A DNA stretch of 64,000 nt from positions 1-64,000 of the forward strand of contig JAXGQB010000002.1 of the NCBI GenBank assembly GCA_040766655.1. Direction: 5' to 3'. Positions 18,512 to 28,170 of this stretch are shown piece by piece. How positions within the stretch are numbered: the first letter of the stretch is position 1; each line of letters starts with the position of its first letter. The DNA is from JALOOB01 sp040766655. Its GTDB lineage: Bacteria > Chloroflexota > Anaerolineae > CG2-30-64-16. The translations under genes were made by a program, and so were the position numbers. The notes under the pieces are model-generated. The model was not told the DNA's origin. It did no database searches and saw nothing but the letters and a program-made list of their open reading frames with translations.

Positions 18512-18554
18512 GATGGCCGGCAGGTCGATCAACCTGCCGGCCATCGCCATTTTT
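18512..18554 (+). terminator. Rho-independent terminator after the exported-protein run
   Basis: Perfect 14-bp stem GATGGCCGGCAGGT / ACCTGCCGGCCATC with a 6-base loop, followed by GCCATTTTT. It lies 30 bp after the 18480 stop. Confidence 0.85.
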
Positions 18555-18635
18555 GCGCCGGCCGGGGCCAGGTTGCGGGAAGTGCCGGACGTGCATTATA
18601 AAGAGCCGTAACGACACGCACGAAAGGATTCCCTC

Positions 18636-19612
18636 ATGAAGGTTTTGGTCACCGGCGGCGCGGGATACATCGGCAGCACGGTCGCCCAGCAGTTGCTGGA
18701 CGCGGGACACCTGGTCACCGTGCTGGACAACCTGTCCAGCGGACACCGGCCGGCGGTGCCGCCCGGCGCCACGTTCGTGCGCGGGGAGACGCTGGACCGC
18801 GCGCTGCTGGACGGCGTCCTGCAGGCCGGTGGCTTCGATGCGATCCTGCACTTCGCGGCCTTCATCGAGGCCGGCGAATCGATGCGCGAGCCGGGCCGCT
18901 TCTTCCGCAACAACGTCACCGGCAGCCTGCAGCTGGTCGATGCGGCGGTGGCCCACGGCGTGGGACGCTTCGTCTTCTCCTCCACTGCGGGCGTGTATGC
19001 CAGCAAGGACGGCCCGCTGCTGGAGGAGGATGCGGTGGGGCCGGCCAGCGTCTACGGCGCGACGAAGCTGATGGTTGAGCAGGCGCTGGAGTGGTATCAC
19101 CGGATTCACGGCCTGCGGGTGGCAGTGCTGCGTTACTTCAACGCCGCGGGTGCGTCCGGCGAACGCGGGGAAGCGCACCGGCCGGAGACGCACCTGATCC
19201 CACTGGTGCTGCAGGTGGCGCTGGGCCAGCGGCAGCAGATCGCCATCTTCGGCGATGACTATCCCACGCCCGACGGCACGTGCGTGCGCGACTACATCCA
19301 CATCGGGGACCTCGCGACGCGCACGTCCTGGCGCTGGAGGGGTTGGCCGGCTCGCCATTCCTTCGGTTCAACCTGGGCAACGGCGCGGGATACTCGGTGC
19401 GCGAGGTGATCGAGGTCGCGCGGCACGTCACCGGACATCCGATCCCGGCCACGGTGCAGCCGCGCCGCGCGGGCGACCCGGCCATCCTGATAGCGAGCAG
19501 CGACAGGATACGGGGCGCGCTCGGCTGGCGGCCGCGGCACGCCGAGCTCGGGGAGATCATCGAGAGCGCCTGGCGCTGGCACCTGGGGCATCCGCACGGG
19601 TACAGCGACTGA
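18636..19612 (+). pseudogene. galE: UDP-glucose 4-epimerase, frameshifted
   Basis: The first 227 codons match GalE: Rossmann motif GGAGYIGS, LDNLSSGHR, HFAAFIEAGES, SSTAGVYAS, catalytic YGATK (YxxxK) and RYFNAAGA, up to VRDYIHIGDLAT. At about 19316 one base is missing. The family continuation (AHVLALEGL, FNLGNGAGYSVREVI, up to LGWRPRHAEL and the end HPHGYSD) runs in the next frame to 19612. Together they give a normal-length epimerase of about 325 residues that interconverts UDP-glucose and UDP-galactose (Leloir pathway). galK follows. AAAGGA ribosome site. Confidence 0.85.
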
Positions 19613-19693
19613 CGCGTGCGGCTTGCACGCCGTCGTCCGGGATCCTGCTACGGCTGGCGCCTGGGTCCAATCTGAACGATATCGGGAGCATCC

Positions 19694-20809
19694 ATGGCCG
19701 TTGAAGAAGTGGTCTACCAGACATTCGAGGAGCGCTTCGGCGAGGCCCCGGCGATCGTCGTGCGCGCGCCGGGCCGCGTCAACCTGATCGGCGAGCACAC
19801 CGATTATAACGATGGCTTCGTGATGCCGCTGGCGATCGACCGGGCCAGCTGGATCGCGCTGCGGCCGCGGCCCGACCGCCGGGTGATCGTCCGCGCTCGA
19901 TTTCGGCGAGCAGGATGCGTTCGACCTGGACGACCTGGTCGCCGCGGCTCGTGGTCCGATTACGTGGGGTGGCCTGGCGCTGACTGCAGCATGGCTGGCA
20001 TTGGCGGGCTGGGGAGGGCGGTGCTGGCCGGCGACGTGCCGATCGAGCAGGGCTCTCGTCGTCGGCTGCGCTGGAGTTGGTTGTGGCGGCGTTCGCTGCG
20101 GTGTCCGGCTGGCCATGGGACGCAGCGCACATGGCGCGCGTCTGCAGGTTGCCGAGAACCAGTGGGTGGGCATGAACTGCGGGATCATGGACCAGATGAT
20201 CTCGGCCGCGGCGTTGCGGACCACGTTGCTGATCGACTGCCGCACGCTGGAGACCCGGCCGCTGCCGCTGCCCTGAACGGCCGTGGTGGTGCTCGACACG
20301 ACCACACGGCGGTCTGGTGGATTCGGCCTACAACGCGCCGGGCCCGTGAGGCCGCGGCCGCGCCTGGCTGCCTGCACTGCGCGACGTCACGCTCGACCAA
20401 CTGGAGGCCGCTCGGGGCGGCTCGACTCGGCGCGTTGACCTACCTCGCGGCACGTGATCACGGAGAACGATCGTGTGCTGCAGGCGTGCGATGCGATGGC
20501 CGGTGGCGACGCTGCCGGTTGGGCCGGCTGCTGGACGCCAGCCACGCCAGCCTGCGGGACGACTTCGAGGTTTCCAGCCACGAGCTGAACGTCATCGTGG
20601 AGGTGGCCCAGGCTCACCGGGCATGCCTGGGTGCGCATGACGGGCGCTGGGCTTCGGCGGTTGCGCGGTCGCTGGTGGCTGAGGGCGGGTTGGCGGATTT
20701 CGTGGTGCACGCCATCGCGGGCTACACTGCGGCCACTGGTCTGGTCCGCGCGTTTACGTGTCGCCGCGCGACGGATGGGGCCGCGGTCGTGCGCGGCGTG
20801 GCGGTGTAG
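19694..20809 (+). pseudogene. galK: Galactokinase, multiply frameshifted
   Basis: Opens with the GHMP kinase signature APGRVNLIGEHTDYNDG. Later galactokinase blocks are all present but in changing frames: FGEQDAFDLDDL near 19910, a DVPIEQG stretch near 20035, VAENQWVGMNCGIMDQMISA near 20145-20210, LIDCRTLETRPLPLP near 20230, and DFEVSSHELNVIVEVAQAH near 20565. At least six indels are needed to read it through. Total span fits the usual 370-390 residues. The enzyme would phosphorylate galactose as partner of GalE. Many indels with otherwise conserved codons suggest sequence errors or recent decay. Bases 20810-20984 carry no gene I can support. Confidence 0.8.
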
Positions 20810-20984
20810 GGGCGAAGATGGCAGACCCGAGGACGCGGGAGCGTGATTCTGCGCCATGGCGTTCCGGCGTCGCTATCATCGCCCGGTAGTGACGTGGCGC
20901 GCATGGGCCAGTGCGCCGAGGCGTGATGGCGCGGTGTCCTGGGGGCGCGTGGCCGCGGTGGTCACGGGTCTGGCGCACTGGCCC

Positions 20985-22143
20985 CTACACCAGCAGGTAG
21001 TGCGCCAACCCGATCGCTGCGCCGCCGAGCACAAGCCAAAGCGAGTCGATCCTGAGACGTAGCAGTGCCAGCAGCGCGATCGCCAGGATCAACACGGTCC
21101 AGACGTCCACGAGGGCTGACCGGAACAGCGCAAAGCTGACCCTGCAGGATCAGGGCGACCACCGCGGCATTGACCCCGCGCAGGAAGGCCTGGGGCCAGG
21201 GGCGACCTGCGCAGGCGCGGATCCCAGGGCCCACCAGGGCGATGATGGCGAAGGAAGGCAGGAAGACTGCGACGGTGGAGACTACGGCGCCGGGCAGGCC
21301 GGCCACTACGTAGCCGATGAAGGGCGGTCGACAGCACGGGGCCAGGTGTCATCTGCCCTACGGCGATGGCATCCAGCAACTGCTGCTGCGTCGGCCAGCC
21401 GAAGCCATTGACCACGTCGCGCTGGATGAAGGCGAAGAGCACCATGCCGCTGCCGAAGAGCAGCGCACCGACCTTCAGGAAGAAGAGCGCCAACTGCACC
21501 AGGCGGTCGTCCAGCCAGAGCGACGGCCGGCAGGATGGGCAGGGCGAGAGGACTCCAGGCCAGCAATGCCATGGCCGGCGGGGTGCGCGACCTCCAGGGC
21601 TGCGTGTAGAGCACGATGCCGGCCAGACCGACTGCCACCACGACGACTTCGTTGATGCCTGCCAGGGCGGCCGCCAGGCTGACCGCGGCGATGGCCACCG
21701 TGTGCCTGTCCTTCAGGGCCGTGCGGCCTAAGCGGTAGGTGGCGGCGAGGATGATGGCCAGCACCGCCGGGTTGATCCCGTAGAAGAGGGACGCGACCTG
21801 GGGCAGGCTGCCGACGCGCACGTAGACGATCGCCAGGGCCAGGCTGATCGTGAATGCCGGCACGATGAAGGCCACGCCGCCGGCAATGAAGCCCGGCCAA
21901 CCGGCGCGCACGAAGCCGATGTGGATCGCCATCTCGGTGGCGTTAGGGCCAGGGACCAGGTTGGTAGCCGCGAGCAGGTCCAGGAAGTGCTCCCGGTTCA
22001 GCCAGCCCCGCTTGCCGCACGGCCTCCTGCTCCATGAGCGCGATGTGAGCCGCGGGGCCACCGAAGGAGATGGCGCCCAGCTTGAAGAAGAGCCCGGCCA
22101 CCGCCAGCCAGCGACGTCCTGGAGGGTCGATCGACTGGCTCAT
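20985..22143 (-). pseudogene. chrA: Chromate transporter, frameshifted
   Basis: Starts MSQSIDPPGRR (ATG at 22143) and contains the paired-half pattern of ChrA: FKLGAISFGGPAAHIALMEQE, then ATNLVPGPNATEMAIHIG in the first half. In the second half: FLKVGALLFGSGMVLFAFI, QMTPGPVLST, ending IGLAHYLLV. At least three frame changes occur (about 22015, 21510 and 21330). The family exports chromate using proton motive force. A MarR-type gene lies directly upstream on the same strand and probably regulates it. Confidence 0.8.
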
Positions 22144-22159
22144 AGGAGGCGCTGGCCCC

Positions 22160-22595
22160 GACTTTGTGTCGCTTCCAGGCGGGCGGCGTGCGGTGAGCAT
22201 GCGCCTGGCTGGCGGCGCCGTTCATCGTGGTGAGTGTTGCCAGCAACTCTTCGAGCTCAGCCTTGCTGCGCCTGAGAGCTCTCCTCCACCGCCGTGCAAC
22301 CCCGCCGCGGTCAGATGCACCAAACGCACGCGACGGTCATCCAGCTCCTTCGGTACGCTGCACCAGCCCTGGTGCACCAGTCGTTCGATCATCTGGCTCG
22401 CGCCCGCGGGCGACATCTGCAAGAAGCTCGCCGAACCGCCATCACCTCGCACGCCCCGGTAGTCAGGCATCAACACCGCCATCTGCATCCATGACATCCC
22501 GGAGCCGCGCGCGAAGCGGAGGAAGCCATTCATGGAGAGCCGCATGAAGATGGCGGTCCAGTCCAGGATCGACTGTGTTGCTCGCGGTCGTTCAT
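22160..22595 (-). pseudogene. MarR-family regulator, frameshifted (boundaries approximate)
   Basis: Probable start MNDREQ at 22595. In a second frame the MarR body reads ILDWTAIFMRLSMNGFLRF, MSWMQMAVLM, LQMSPAGASQMIERLVHQG (recognition helix) and DDRRVRLVHLTAAG (wing). Several indels interrupt it, so the 3' end is uncertain. It lies upstream of chrA on the same strand. A perfect operator-like palindrome (22626-22642) overlaps the probable promoter, consistent with autoregulation. Confidence 0.65.
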
Positions 22596-22625
22596 GACAC
22601 CAAAACTTTGCTAGTGAAATGTCCA

Positions 22626-22642
22626 GTATAATGAAATTATAC
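22626..22642. promoter_or_regulatory. Operator-like palindrome upstream of the MarR gene
   Basis: GTATAAT-GAA-ATTATAC is a perfect 7-bp inverted repeat. It contains a TATAAT-like box on each strand and lies in the divergent gap between the MarR gene and the TspO-like gene. MarR proteins typically bind 16-20 bp AT-rich palindromes of this kind. Confidence 0.5.
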
Positions 22643-22751
22643 ATTGTTTTGACCGCTTGTAAAGCAGGACACCCGACAGGCTCTGAGGTGTTCGGACGAC
22701 CTGATGGGTATGGGCGACCGTCGGAAACTATCTAAACGGAGGAGTGAGAGT

Positions 22752-23510
22752 ATGAATCGCATTCTGTTCGTCAGCTTGTCACTGTCATCGGACTCGTGGC
22801 GACGCTTGTCGTCAATGCGCTCGCCAATATCCTGCCGCTCAACGGCCTGCGATCCGGCGATGTCACCGCGCAGAATCCGGTCCTGTTCGTGCCGGCGGCC
22901 TGGGTCTTTGCGATCTGGGGCGTCATCTACACGGCGACTGAACGTTCGCGATCTTCCAGGCGCGTTCGGGCCAACGGAGAACCCGCGGCTGCGGCGCATC
23001 GGCGGGCTCTTCGTCGTCGCAAGTCTCGCGAATATCGGCTGGATCTTCGCGTGGCACTACCGTAACTTCCCGCTCAGTATGGTGTGTGCATGCTGATCCT
23101 GCTGGATCCCTGATCGGCATCTACCTGCGCCTGGGCACGGCGGACGATCTCCACGGCCGAAACGTGGGCGGTGCGCGTTCCTTTCAGCATCTACCTGGGC
23201 TGGATTACCGTGGCGACCATTGACGCGTCGCAGCTGCTCTATGTGCTGGGTTGGAACGGCTGGGGCATCTCGCCGGTGACCTGGACGATCATCATGGTGG
23301 GGGCGGCCGTGGTCGTCGCCGCGCTGATGGCCGTGACGCCGGCGCGATGTGGCCTATCCTGGCGTGCCGGTGTGGGCCCTGATCGGCACGCCATCGCGGT
23401 TGCACCCACGCCTGCGGGATCTCGACGGCGGCGTGGGTTGCCGCCGGGATCGTCGCAGTGTTGCTGATCTGGAGCGTGGTGCGCCCGCAGGCTCAGCCTA
23501 CGCCAGAGCC
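22752..23510 (+). pseudogene. TspO/MBR-like tryptophan-rich membrane protein, frameshifted
   Basis: GGAGG ribosome site and ATG at 22752 (MNRILFVSL). The frame is lost after about 10 residues and resumed: LVATLVVNALANILPLNG, FVPAAWVFAIWGVIYT, then LFVVASLANIGWIFAWHY and PFSIYLGWITVATIDASQL, GWGISPVTWTIIM, up to VLLIWSVVRPQAQP near 23490. Trp-rich helices with NALANxLPLNG and FxIWGxIY match the TspO/MBR-related family. At least four indels; the end overlaps the 3' end of the dinG-like gene and is approximate. Confidence 0.55.
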
Positions 23511-25786
23511 TCGGCCTGAGGCAAAAGAAGGCGCACATCCTCGAACGCGCTGTCGGGCGGCCATTGGGCAGGAGCGGAGGATCTTGCCGGTAATCCTTCT
23601 CGTGGATGCGCGAGTCGAGGAGGGCGATCACGCCGCAGTCGCTCTCGGCGCGCACGAGGTGGCCCGCCCCTGCCGCAGGGTCGGATGGCCTGTCCCAGCT
23701 GCAGCTCCACGAACCAATTGCCGCCCCGTGCAATGATCCGCTGCTTCTGCCGCTCCAGGACCGGATCGTCGATCGGCAGAAACGGTATCTTGTCCAGGAT
23801 GACCAGCGAGAGCGCCTCGCCTGGGATATCACCTTCCAGAAGCTGCGCGTCCCGAACAGCACGGCATGGCCGTCGGCTCTGGAAACGTTCAACCAGTTCC
23901 TGGCGGAGAGCTCCGGCCTTCGGCACAGGCTCAGATAGGGCAAGCGCCGGCTTCAACCGCTCGTGAAGCTGCCGCATGCCGTGCGCTGGTGCACAACACG
24001 AACGCCCCGCCCCTTGCTCCGCCTCGATGAGGCGTTTGACCTCGCCGGTCAACCGATCGGCATAGGCCTCTGCTGCCTCACCCGAGTACTGCGGACGCAG
24101 ACGGGGATCCGCGGCGCATACACCAGCACCTGTTCGGGGTAGTCGAAGGGGCTATGGATCTGCTGCACGATCGTCGGGCCCAGCCGAGATTGCACCCGGC
24201 GTTGGAACCAGCCCATGTCGTCGTTCACGCTGAGCGTCGCGCTGGTCGTGATCACGCGGCCCAGACGTCGAAAAGACCGGTCTTCAACGCATCTGACACC
24301 TCGAGCGGCCGGTATTGGATTCGCAGCGTCGTCAGGTCCGTCGGTGAGGCGTCATCGGCAAACTCGCACAGGCGGATGCCATGCTCGGGCTCCGGTTTGG
24401 CCAGCGACTGGATGGCGAACAGCGCGTCTTCGCAGGACCGCACGAGGACCTCTCCTGCCCCTCGAGATCTTCAGCCGACCAACTCTTCAGCTCGCGATGG
24501 AACCGCTCCAACGGCCCACAGGGCCAGGCCTTCCTGGATTTCGCCTTGCAGCGCCCACCGGGTGCTCGGGCGGGATGGCTGTTGGCGGCGCACCGCGCGG
24601 AAAAACGCCTCGTTCAGCTCCATCACCTGCTGGCGGAGCGCGCCATCCACGGCATCGCGCGCGATCGGGTGGTTGACGATGGCGCCCAGCGTGCCGCGGT
24701 CGATCTCCACTGAGAGCGCGCCCACAGCATAGCCTTCCAGCTCGTGCGCTTCATCGATGACAAGGACGGGCCGCACGGGCAAGATGGTGTTATCCTGCCG
24801 GAGTACACTCAGAGACAGGAGCGCATGGTTCGTGACGACGATATCTGCCTTCTCGGCGGCTGCTTTCGCCTGCTCGTAGAAGCAGGTCCTTGGGGAACTC
24901 GGGACATTTCCGGCCTCGCAGGCGTGATGATCGATCGTGAAGCGTTGCCTCAGCCGGATCGGGAGGCCCATCTCCTCCACGTCGCCCGACGGCACGCGAC
25001 GGAGGCCAGCCTCGATCAGGGTGGTGTCGGTGGTCACGTCGGTCAGTTGGCGGGCGCGGCAGCTCGCGCAATCGCAGGGCGCACAGGTAGTTGCCGCGGC
25101 CCTTGAGCAGGGCTATGTCGAATGGGCGGGGGCCACCCTTCGCAGCGCAGGCGAATCTTATGCCAGAGCTGGCTCATCACGCCTTGTTGGAGGTGCTGAC
25201 CGCCCGCGTGCCCGACCAGATCAAGCGGGTATGAGATAGGCGAACGACTTGCCGATGCCGGTGCCGGCCTCGATCACGGCGTGGCGCTTCTCCTGGAGCG
25301 CCTGGCGGACCTGCTCGGCCATGAGAATCTGCCCGGGCCTGGGGCGGTAGCGCTCGCCGAGAAGCTGATGCACCGGGCCGCCCATCTCGAAGATGGGCCT
25401 GACGTCCGGGCAGGTGATGGGGCGTTCAGGTTCGCCGTCCCGCCGCTCCGCTGCATGGGGACGTCGTAGGGCGGCTGTCGCGGTTCCGGCTCAGCGATGC
25501 GGGAGGCGACGGGCTCCGGACCGTGCGGGGTCGGGGCCTGGGTCGGTGGCTCGCTGGAGGCTGACGGTGCGGGCAACCGAACGCTGTAGCGCACCTGCCC
25601 GTCGGCCAGCGTGCTGCGCATGAGCTCGAGCTCGGCCCTGGCCGGAGGCGCTGCCAGGTTGCATGGCCCGGGAGGAGCGCTGAGCGACAACCGTCCACCT
25701 TTTCGAGTGCAACGATGAAGGTTCCGCGGCCGGCGTCGGCGGAGATGACGTGCCTGGTAGGTCGCCTTGTCTGTTTGTTCTGTCAT
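23498..25786 (-). pseudogene. DinG-family ATP-dependent helicase, frameshifted
   Basis: Probable start MTEQTDKATYQARH at 25786. Helicase blocks in order but in shifting frames: RPGQILMAEQV then Walker A EAGTGIGKSFAYLIP (about 25230-25330), KGRGNYLC (about 25100, iron-sulfur region), ADIVVTNHALL and VLVIDEAHELE DEAH box (about 24740-24860), TTSATLS (about 24240), FDYPEQVLVYAP (about 24130), and LFGTRSFWxG (about 23860) to the stop at 23498. It would be an XPD/DinG-like Fe-S helicase. At least five indels. Confidence 0.75.
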
Positions 25787-25950
25787 GGCGGGGGTACTCT
25801 GGGGTGTGACCTCGATGCTGTCTTCGTTGACGATTGCTGTGAGTCTAGCACCGATCGCACCGGCAGGCAAAGTTGTCAGCGGCGGGGTGCGCGTCGGCAA
25901 GTGGGCCGAGGCGCATGGCGCCGGTCACAGGCCAGTTGACGCCACAAACG

Positions 25951-25976
25951 AAAAGCGCCACCCTTGAGGATGGCGC
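25951..25976 (-). terminator. Rho-independent terminator, minus strand
   Basis: On the minus strand GCGCCATCC / GGGTGGCGC (one mismatch, loop TCAA) is followed by TTTT. It ends any leftward transcript from the hairpin region 25986-26193. Bases 25787-25950 show nothing else. Confidence 0.6.
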
Positions 25977-25985
25977 CCGGAGTAC

Positions 25986-26046
25986 GGGGACGACGGGAGA
26001 TCTGTCTACCAATAGACAAACTGAGCTAAGATCGGGCCGTCGCCCC
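25986..26046. other. Extended nested hairpin at left edge of the mobile module
   Basis: GGGGACGACGG (25986-25996) pairs with CCGTCGCCCC (26037-26046) with one bulge. Inside, GATC pairs with GATC and TGTCTA-CCAA-TAGACA forms a terminal stem-loop. On the minus strand the segment includes TTAGCTCAGTTTG...TTGGTAGAC, reminiscent of a tRNA D-arm, but no anticodon or T-arm can be folded, so I do not call a tRNA. With the downstream terminator it could be a short leftward structured RNA or a DNA recognition site. Confidence 0.4.
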
Positions 26047-26074
26047 GCGTAATTCCCCCACAGAGTATTCATTT

Positions 26075-26193
26075 GGCGCATGTGTACACGACACATGCGC
26101 CTTCATCTTCGTGTCACGGGCGCATGTGTACATCACACGTGCGCCCGCATCATATCGCAAGCCGGCGCACGTGCAAGTCGCACGCTGCGCCGG
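26075..26193. repeat. Three tandem related stem-loops upstream of the excisionase gene
   Basis: Hairpin 1: GGCGCATGTGT/ACACATGCGCC, perfect 11-bp stem (26075-26101). Hairpin 2: GGGCGCATGTG... closing with ...CGTGCGCCC, one mismatch (26118-26146). Hairpin 3: CCGGCGCA/TGCGCCGG with an inner GTGC/GCAC (26162-26193). All share a GCGCAYGTG core, are spaced 43-44 bp, and lie just before the AGGAGG site of the HTH gene. No T-runs, so they are not simple terminators. Confidence 0.6.
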
Positions 26194-26230
26194 TTTGCAT
26201 TTAACCGGATCTCACAATCAGGAGGCACAC

Positions 26231-26461
26231 ATGATCGGTTCTCATACCAACCCGAACGGGCGGCGAACTTACCTGACCATCCCGGAGGCCAGCGAGTATC
26301 TCAGCGTCTCGCAGCGCACCCTCTACCGGTGGCTGCGGGATGGCAAACTGCGCTGTTTTCGGGTGGGCAACATCACGCGCATCGCCGTACCCGACCTTGA
26401 GACCTTTGTTCAGCAGAACACCGGTGTGGGGGTGGTCGATGCCGACGATAACCCTTACTGA
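26231..26461 (+). CDS. Excisionase-like MerR/AlpA-type HTH protein
   Basis: 76 residues from the ATG with AGGAGG eight bases upstream; an earlier in-frame start at 26111 runs through the hairpin cluster and is rejected. The sequence YLTIPEASEYLSVSQRTLYR, followed by WLRDGKLRCFRVGNITRI, is the HTH_17/excisionase DNA-binding fold. Such proteins direct excision by tyrosine recombinases or act as element regulators. The recombinase here is at 56175. If the element circularises the two would become neighbours, a classic int/xis arrangement (inference). Confidence 0.8.
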   Translation: MIGSHTNPNGRRTYLTIPEASEYLSVSQRTLYRWLRDGKLRCFRVGNITRIAVPDLETFVQQNTGVGVVDADDNPY

Positions 26462-26522
26462 GCTGTGGTTGTGCTCCAGGCGCGTCTTTCCGTACCTGGA
26501 AGTAGCTGTGCGGGGGTGCCAG

Positions 26523-26858
26523 ATGAAGCCTGCGAAGACGCCGATAGCCTATACGCGACAACTGCTCAAGGAACTGCGCCGCCTAGGCGTCAAGGCCGAG
26601 CCGATCAAGGACGAGAGCTGCGCCTTGCTCCTAGTCAACACGCTGTGGGTGCAGGTGGTGGGGTCGGATGACGATCTCGCTGACCAGGCCGCCCAGTTGC
26701 GGGCCACCATGCGGCAGCGGGCGCTGGCGCGCGGCGGCTACATCCTGCAATTAGGCCCCAAGCATGGCTGGCGCTGGGTGCAGATCTCCGCCCGGCCGTC
26801 GCCGAGCGGGGAGACTGCCGCGGGCGGTGCGACAGTCCAGGAGGCGCGCGAGTCGTGA
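26523..26858 (+). CDS. Hypothetical small protein of the mobile module
   Basis: 111 residues from the ATG at 26523 (GGGGGTG ahead). N-terminal half is mixed alpha/beta (YTRQLLKELRRLGVKAEPI, CALLLVNTLWVQVVG), followed by a helix and GWRWVQI, then a disordered tail. No family recognised. Lies between the HTH and ParM genes and is likely in the same transcript. Confidence 0.55.
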   Translation: MKPAKTPIAYTRQLLKELRRLGVKAEPIKDESCALLLVNTLWVQVVGSDDDLADQAAQLRATMRQRALARGGYILQLGPKHGWRWVQISARPSPSGETAAGGATVQEARES

Positions 26859-26876
26859 ACGCGCCTGGCCCGCAAA

Positions 26877-26967
26877 TGTCGCAATTTGCGACAAATGCCC
26901 GATCGTCACCGGCCGTATCGGCGAATTTCTCAATTTGAGAAATATCGCAGAATCCGCAAATTGCGGA
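26877..26967. promoter_or_regulatory. Three operator-like palindromes before parM
   Basis: TGTCGCAA-T-TTGCGACA (26877-26893), ATTTCTCAATTTGAGAAAT (26925-26943) and TCCGCAA-A-TTGCGGA (26953-26967) are perfect inverted repeats sharing a CAA-W-TTG centre. They fill the 138-bp gap upstream of the actin-like gene. In type II partition systems, repeats upstream of parM serve both as centromere and as operator for ParR, so this is a candidate parC. Confidence 0.55.
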
Positions 26968-26996
26968 ATTTGATGTTCAAACACAAGAGGCAAGCG

Positions 26997-28097
26997 ATGA
27001 CTGATTCAGTGACTCCGTTGTACACCGCCGTGGACGTGGGCTTCGGCGGCATCAAGGCCGCGCTGGTTTGGCAAGGGCAACTGCGCACGGCCTACGTGCC
27101 GGCCGTGGTCGGCGTGGGCGAGACAGGCCTCGGCCTGCTGGAGAGCGGCATCATCCGCCAGGACCGCAAGCGGCCCTACGTCCTGACGGCCGGCGGCCAG
27201 CGCTACCTGGTCGGGCCGCACGTCGAGCGCTTTGCGACGCCCATCGAACGGCTCGACTTCGACCGCCTGACCCCATCGCCGGAGCTGCAGGCGCTGACCT
27301 ACACCGGGCTGGGCCGCCTGCTGTCCGCCAGCGGCCTCAGCCCGGACGGCCAACCGGTGCAGGCCGAGCTGGCCGCGGTGATGGGCCTGCCGGTTCAGGT
27401 GCTGCAAGGCCCGGAGGCCGTGCGCACGACCCAGCGGCTCAACGAGTGGCTGGTAGGCGAGCACAGCTTTGAGCTGGATGACCGGCCCTTCAGCCTGCGC
27501 ATCCGCGCGGTCAAGGCGATGGCGCAGCCGATGGGCGCGTTCTTCGAGTGGGGCCTGGATCCGGGCGGCCAGTGGGCGCGGTCCGCCAGCGATCTCAAGG
27601 CTACCGTTGGCATTTTGGATTTGGGTTTTAACACCGTGGATCTGGTCGTCCTGGCCGGCGGCCAGATCGTGCGGCGCTTCACCGGCGGCTCGACCTTGGG
27701 GCTGCGCCGGGGCGCGCGGGTGATGCAGGACCTGTTCGAGGCGCGCACCGGCCGGCGGGTGAGTCTGCACCAGGCCGACCAGTATCTGCAGCAGGCCGGG
27801 CGCGGCGGCGCCGAAGTGCTGGTGGGCGGCGAACCTTTCAACCTCAAGTCGCTGGCGCGCCAGGCGCTCGACGTGGCCGCCGGCGAGGTGCGCGCCTACC
27901 TGAGCCAGACCTGGGAGGATGGCGCGCAGTTCGACCACATCCTGCTGACGGGCGGGGGCGTGCTGGCGCTCGGCGAACGGCTGCGCGGCGCGTTCCCGCG
28001 GGCAGTGGAACTGGCCGACCCGGTGACCGCGAATGCCCGCGGGCTGGCGCGCTTTGCGCAGCGCCGCGGCCTGTTTGCGTTCCAGGCCGGCCAATAG
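26997..28097 (+). CDS. parM: ParM/Alp-type actin-like partition ATPase
   Basis: 366 residues from the ATG at 26997 (AGAGG ribosome site). Actin-fold motifs: phosphate-1 TAVDVGFGGIKAAL, phosphate-2 GILDLGFNTVDLVVL with GGSTLG, and adenosine motif ILLTGGGVLAL. Length fits plasmid actin-like proteins. It would form filaments that push element copies apart, working with a centromere-binding partner (candidate at 28171) and a centromere (candidate 26877-26967). Its presence implies that the element spends time as an extrachromosomal replicon. Confidence 0.8.
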   Translation: MTDSVTPLYTAVDVGFGGIKAALVWQGQLRTAYVPAVVGVGETGLGLLESGIIRQDRKRPYVLTAGGQRYLVGPHVERFATPIERLDFDRLTPSPELQALTYTGLGRLLSASGLSPDGQPVQAELAAVMGLPVQVLQGPEAVRTTQRLNEWLVGEHSFELDDRPFSLRIRAVKAMAQPMGAFFEWGLDPGGQWARSASDLKATVGILDLGFNTVDLVVLAGGQIVRRFTGGSTLGLRRGARVMQDLFEARTGRRVSLHQADQYLQQAGRGGAEVLVGGEPFNLKSLARQALDVAAGEVRAYLSQTWEDGAQFDHILLTGGGVLALGERLRGAFPRAVELADPVTANARGLARFAQRRGLFAFQAGQ

Positions 28098-28101
28098 GCG
28101 G

Positions 28102-28152
28102 GCAATCGGGTTACCCGAATGGCTGGTTGGGCCAATCAGGTAACCCGATTGG
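28102..28152. promoter_or_regulatory. Inverted pair of related palindromes between parM and parR-like gene
   Basis: CAATCGGGTTACCCGAAT (from 28103) and CCAATCAGGTAACCCGATTGG-type sequence (28132-28152) are copies of one palindrome in opposite orientation, core GGTTACC. Directly before the ribosome site of the ParR-like gene. Candidate binding sites of its product. Confidence 0.4.
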
Positions 28153-28170
28153 AGCTAGTGGAGGGAGCGG

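Noticed and set aside
25980..26060. A functional tRNA gene
   Set aside because: Only a D-arm-like portion is visible; no anticodon stem-loop or T-arm can be folded.
26111..26230. Longer N-terminus for the excisionase-like gene
   Set aside because: It would translate the hairpin cluster, while a strong AGGAGG stands before the ATG at 26231.
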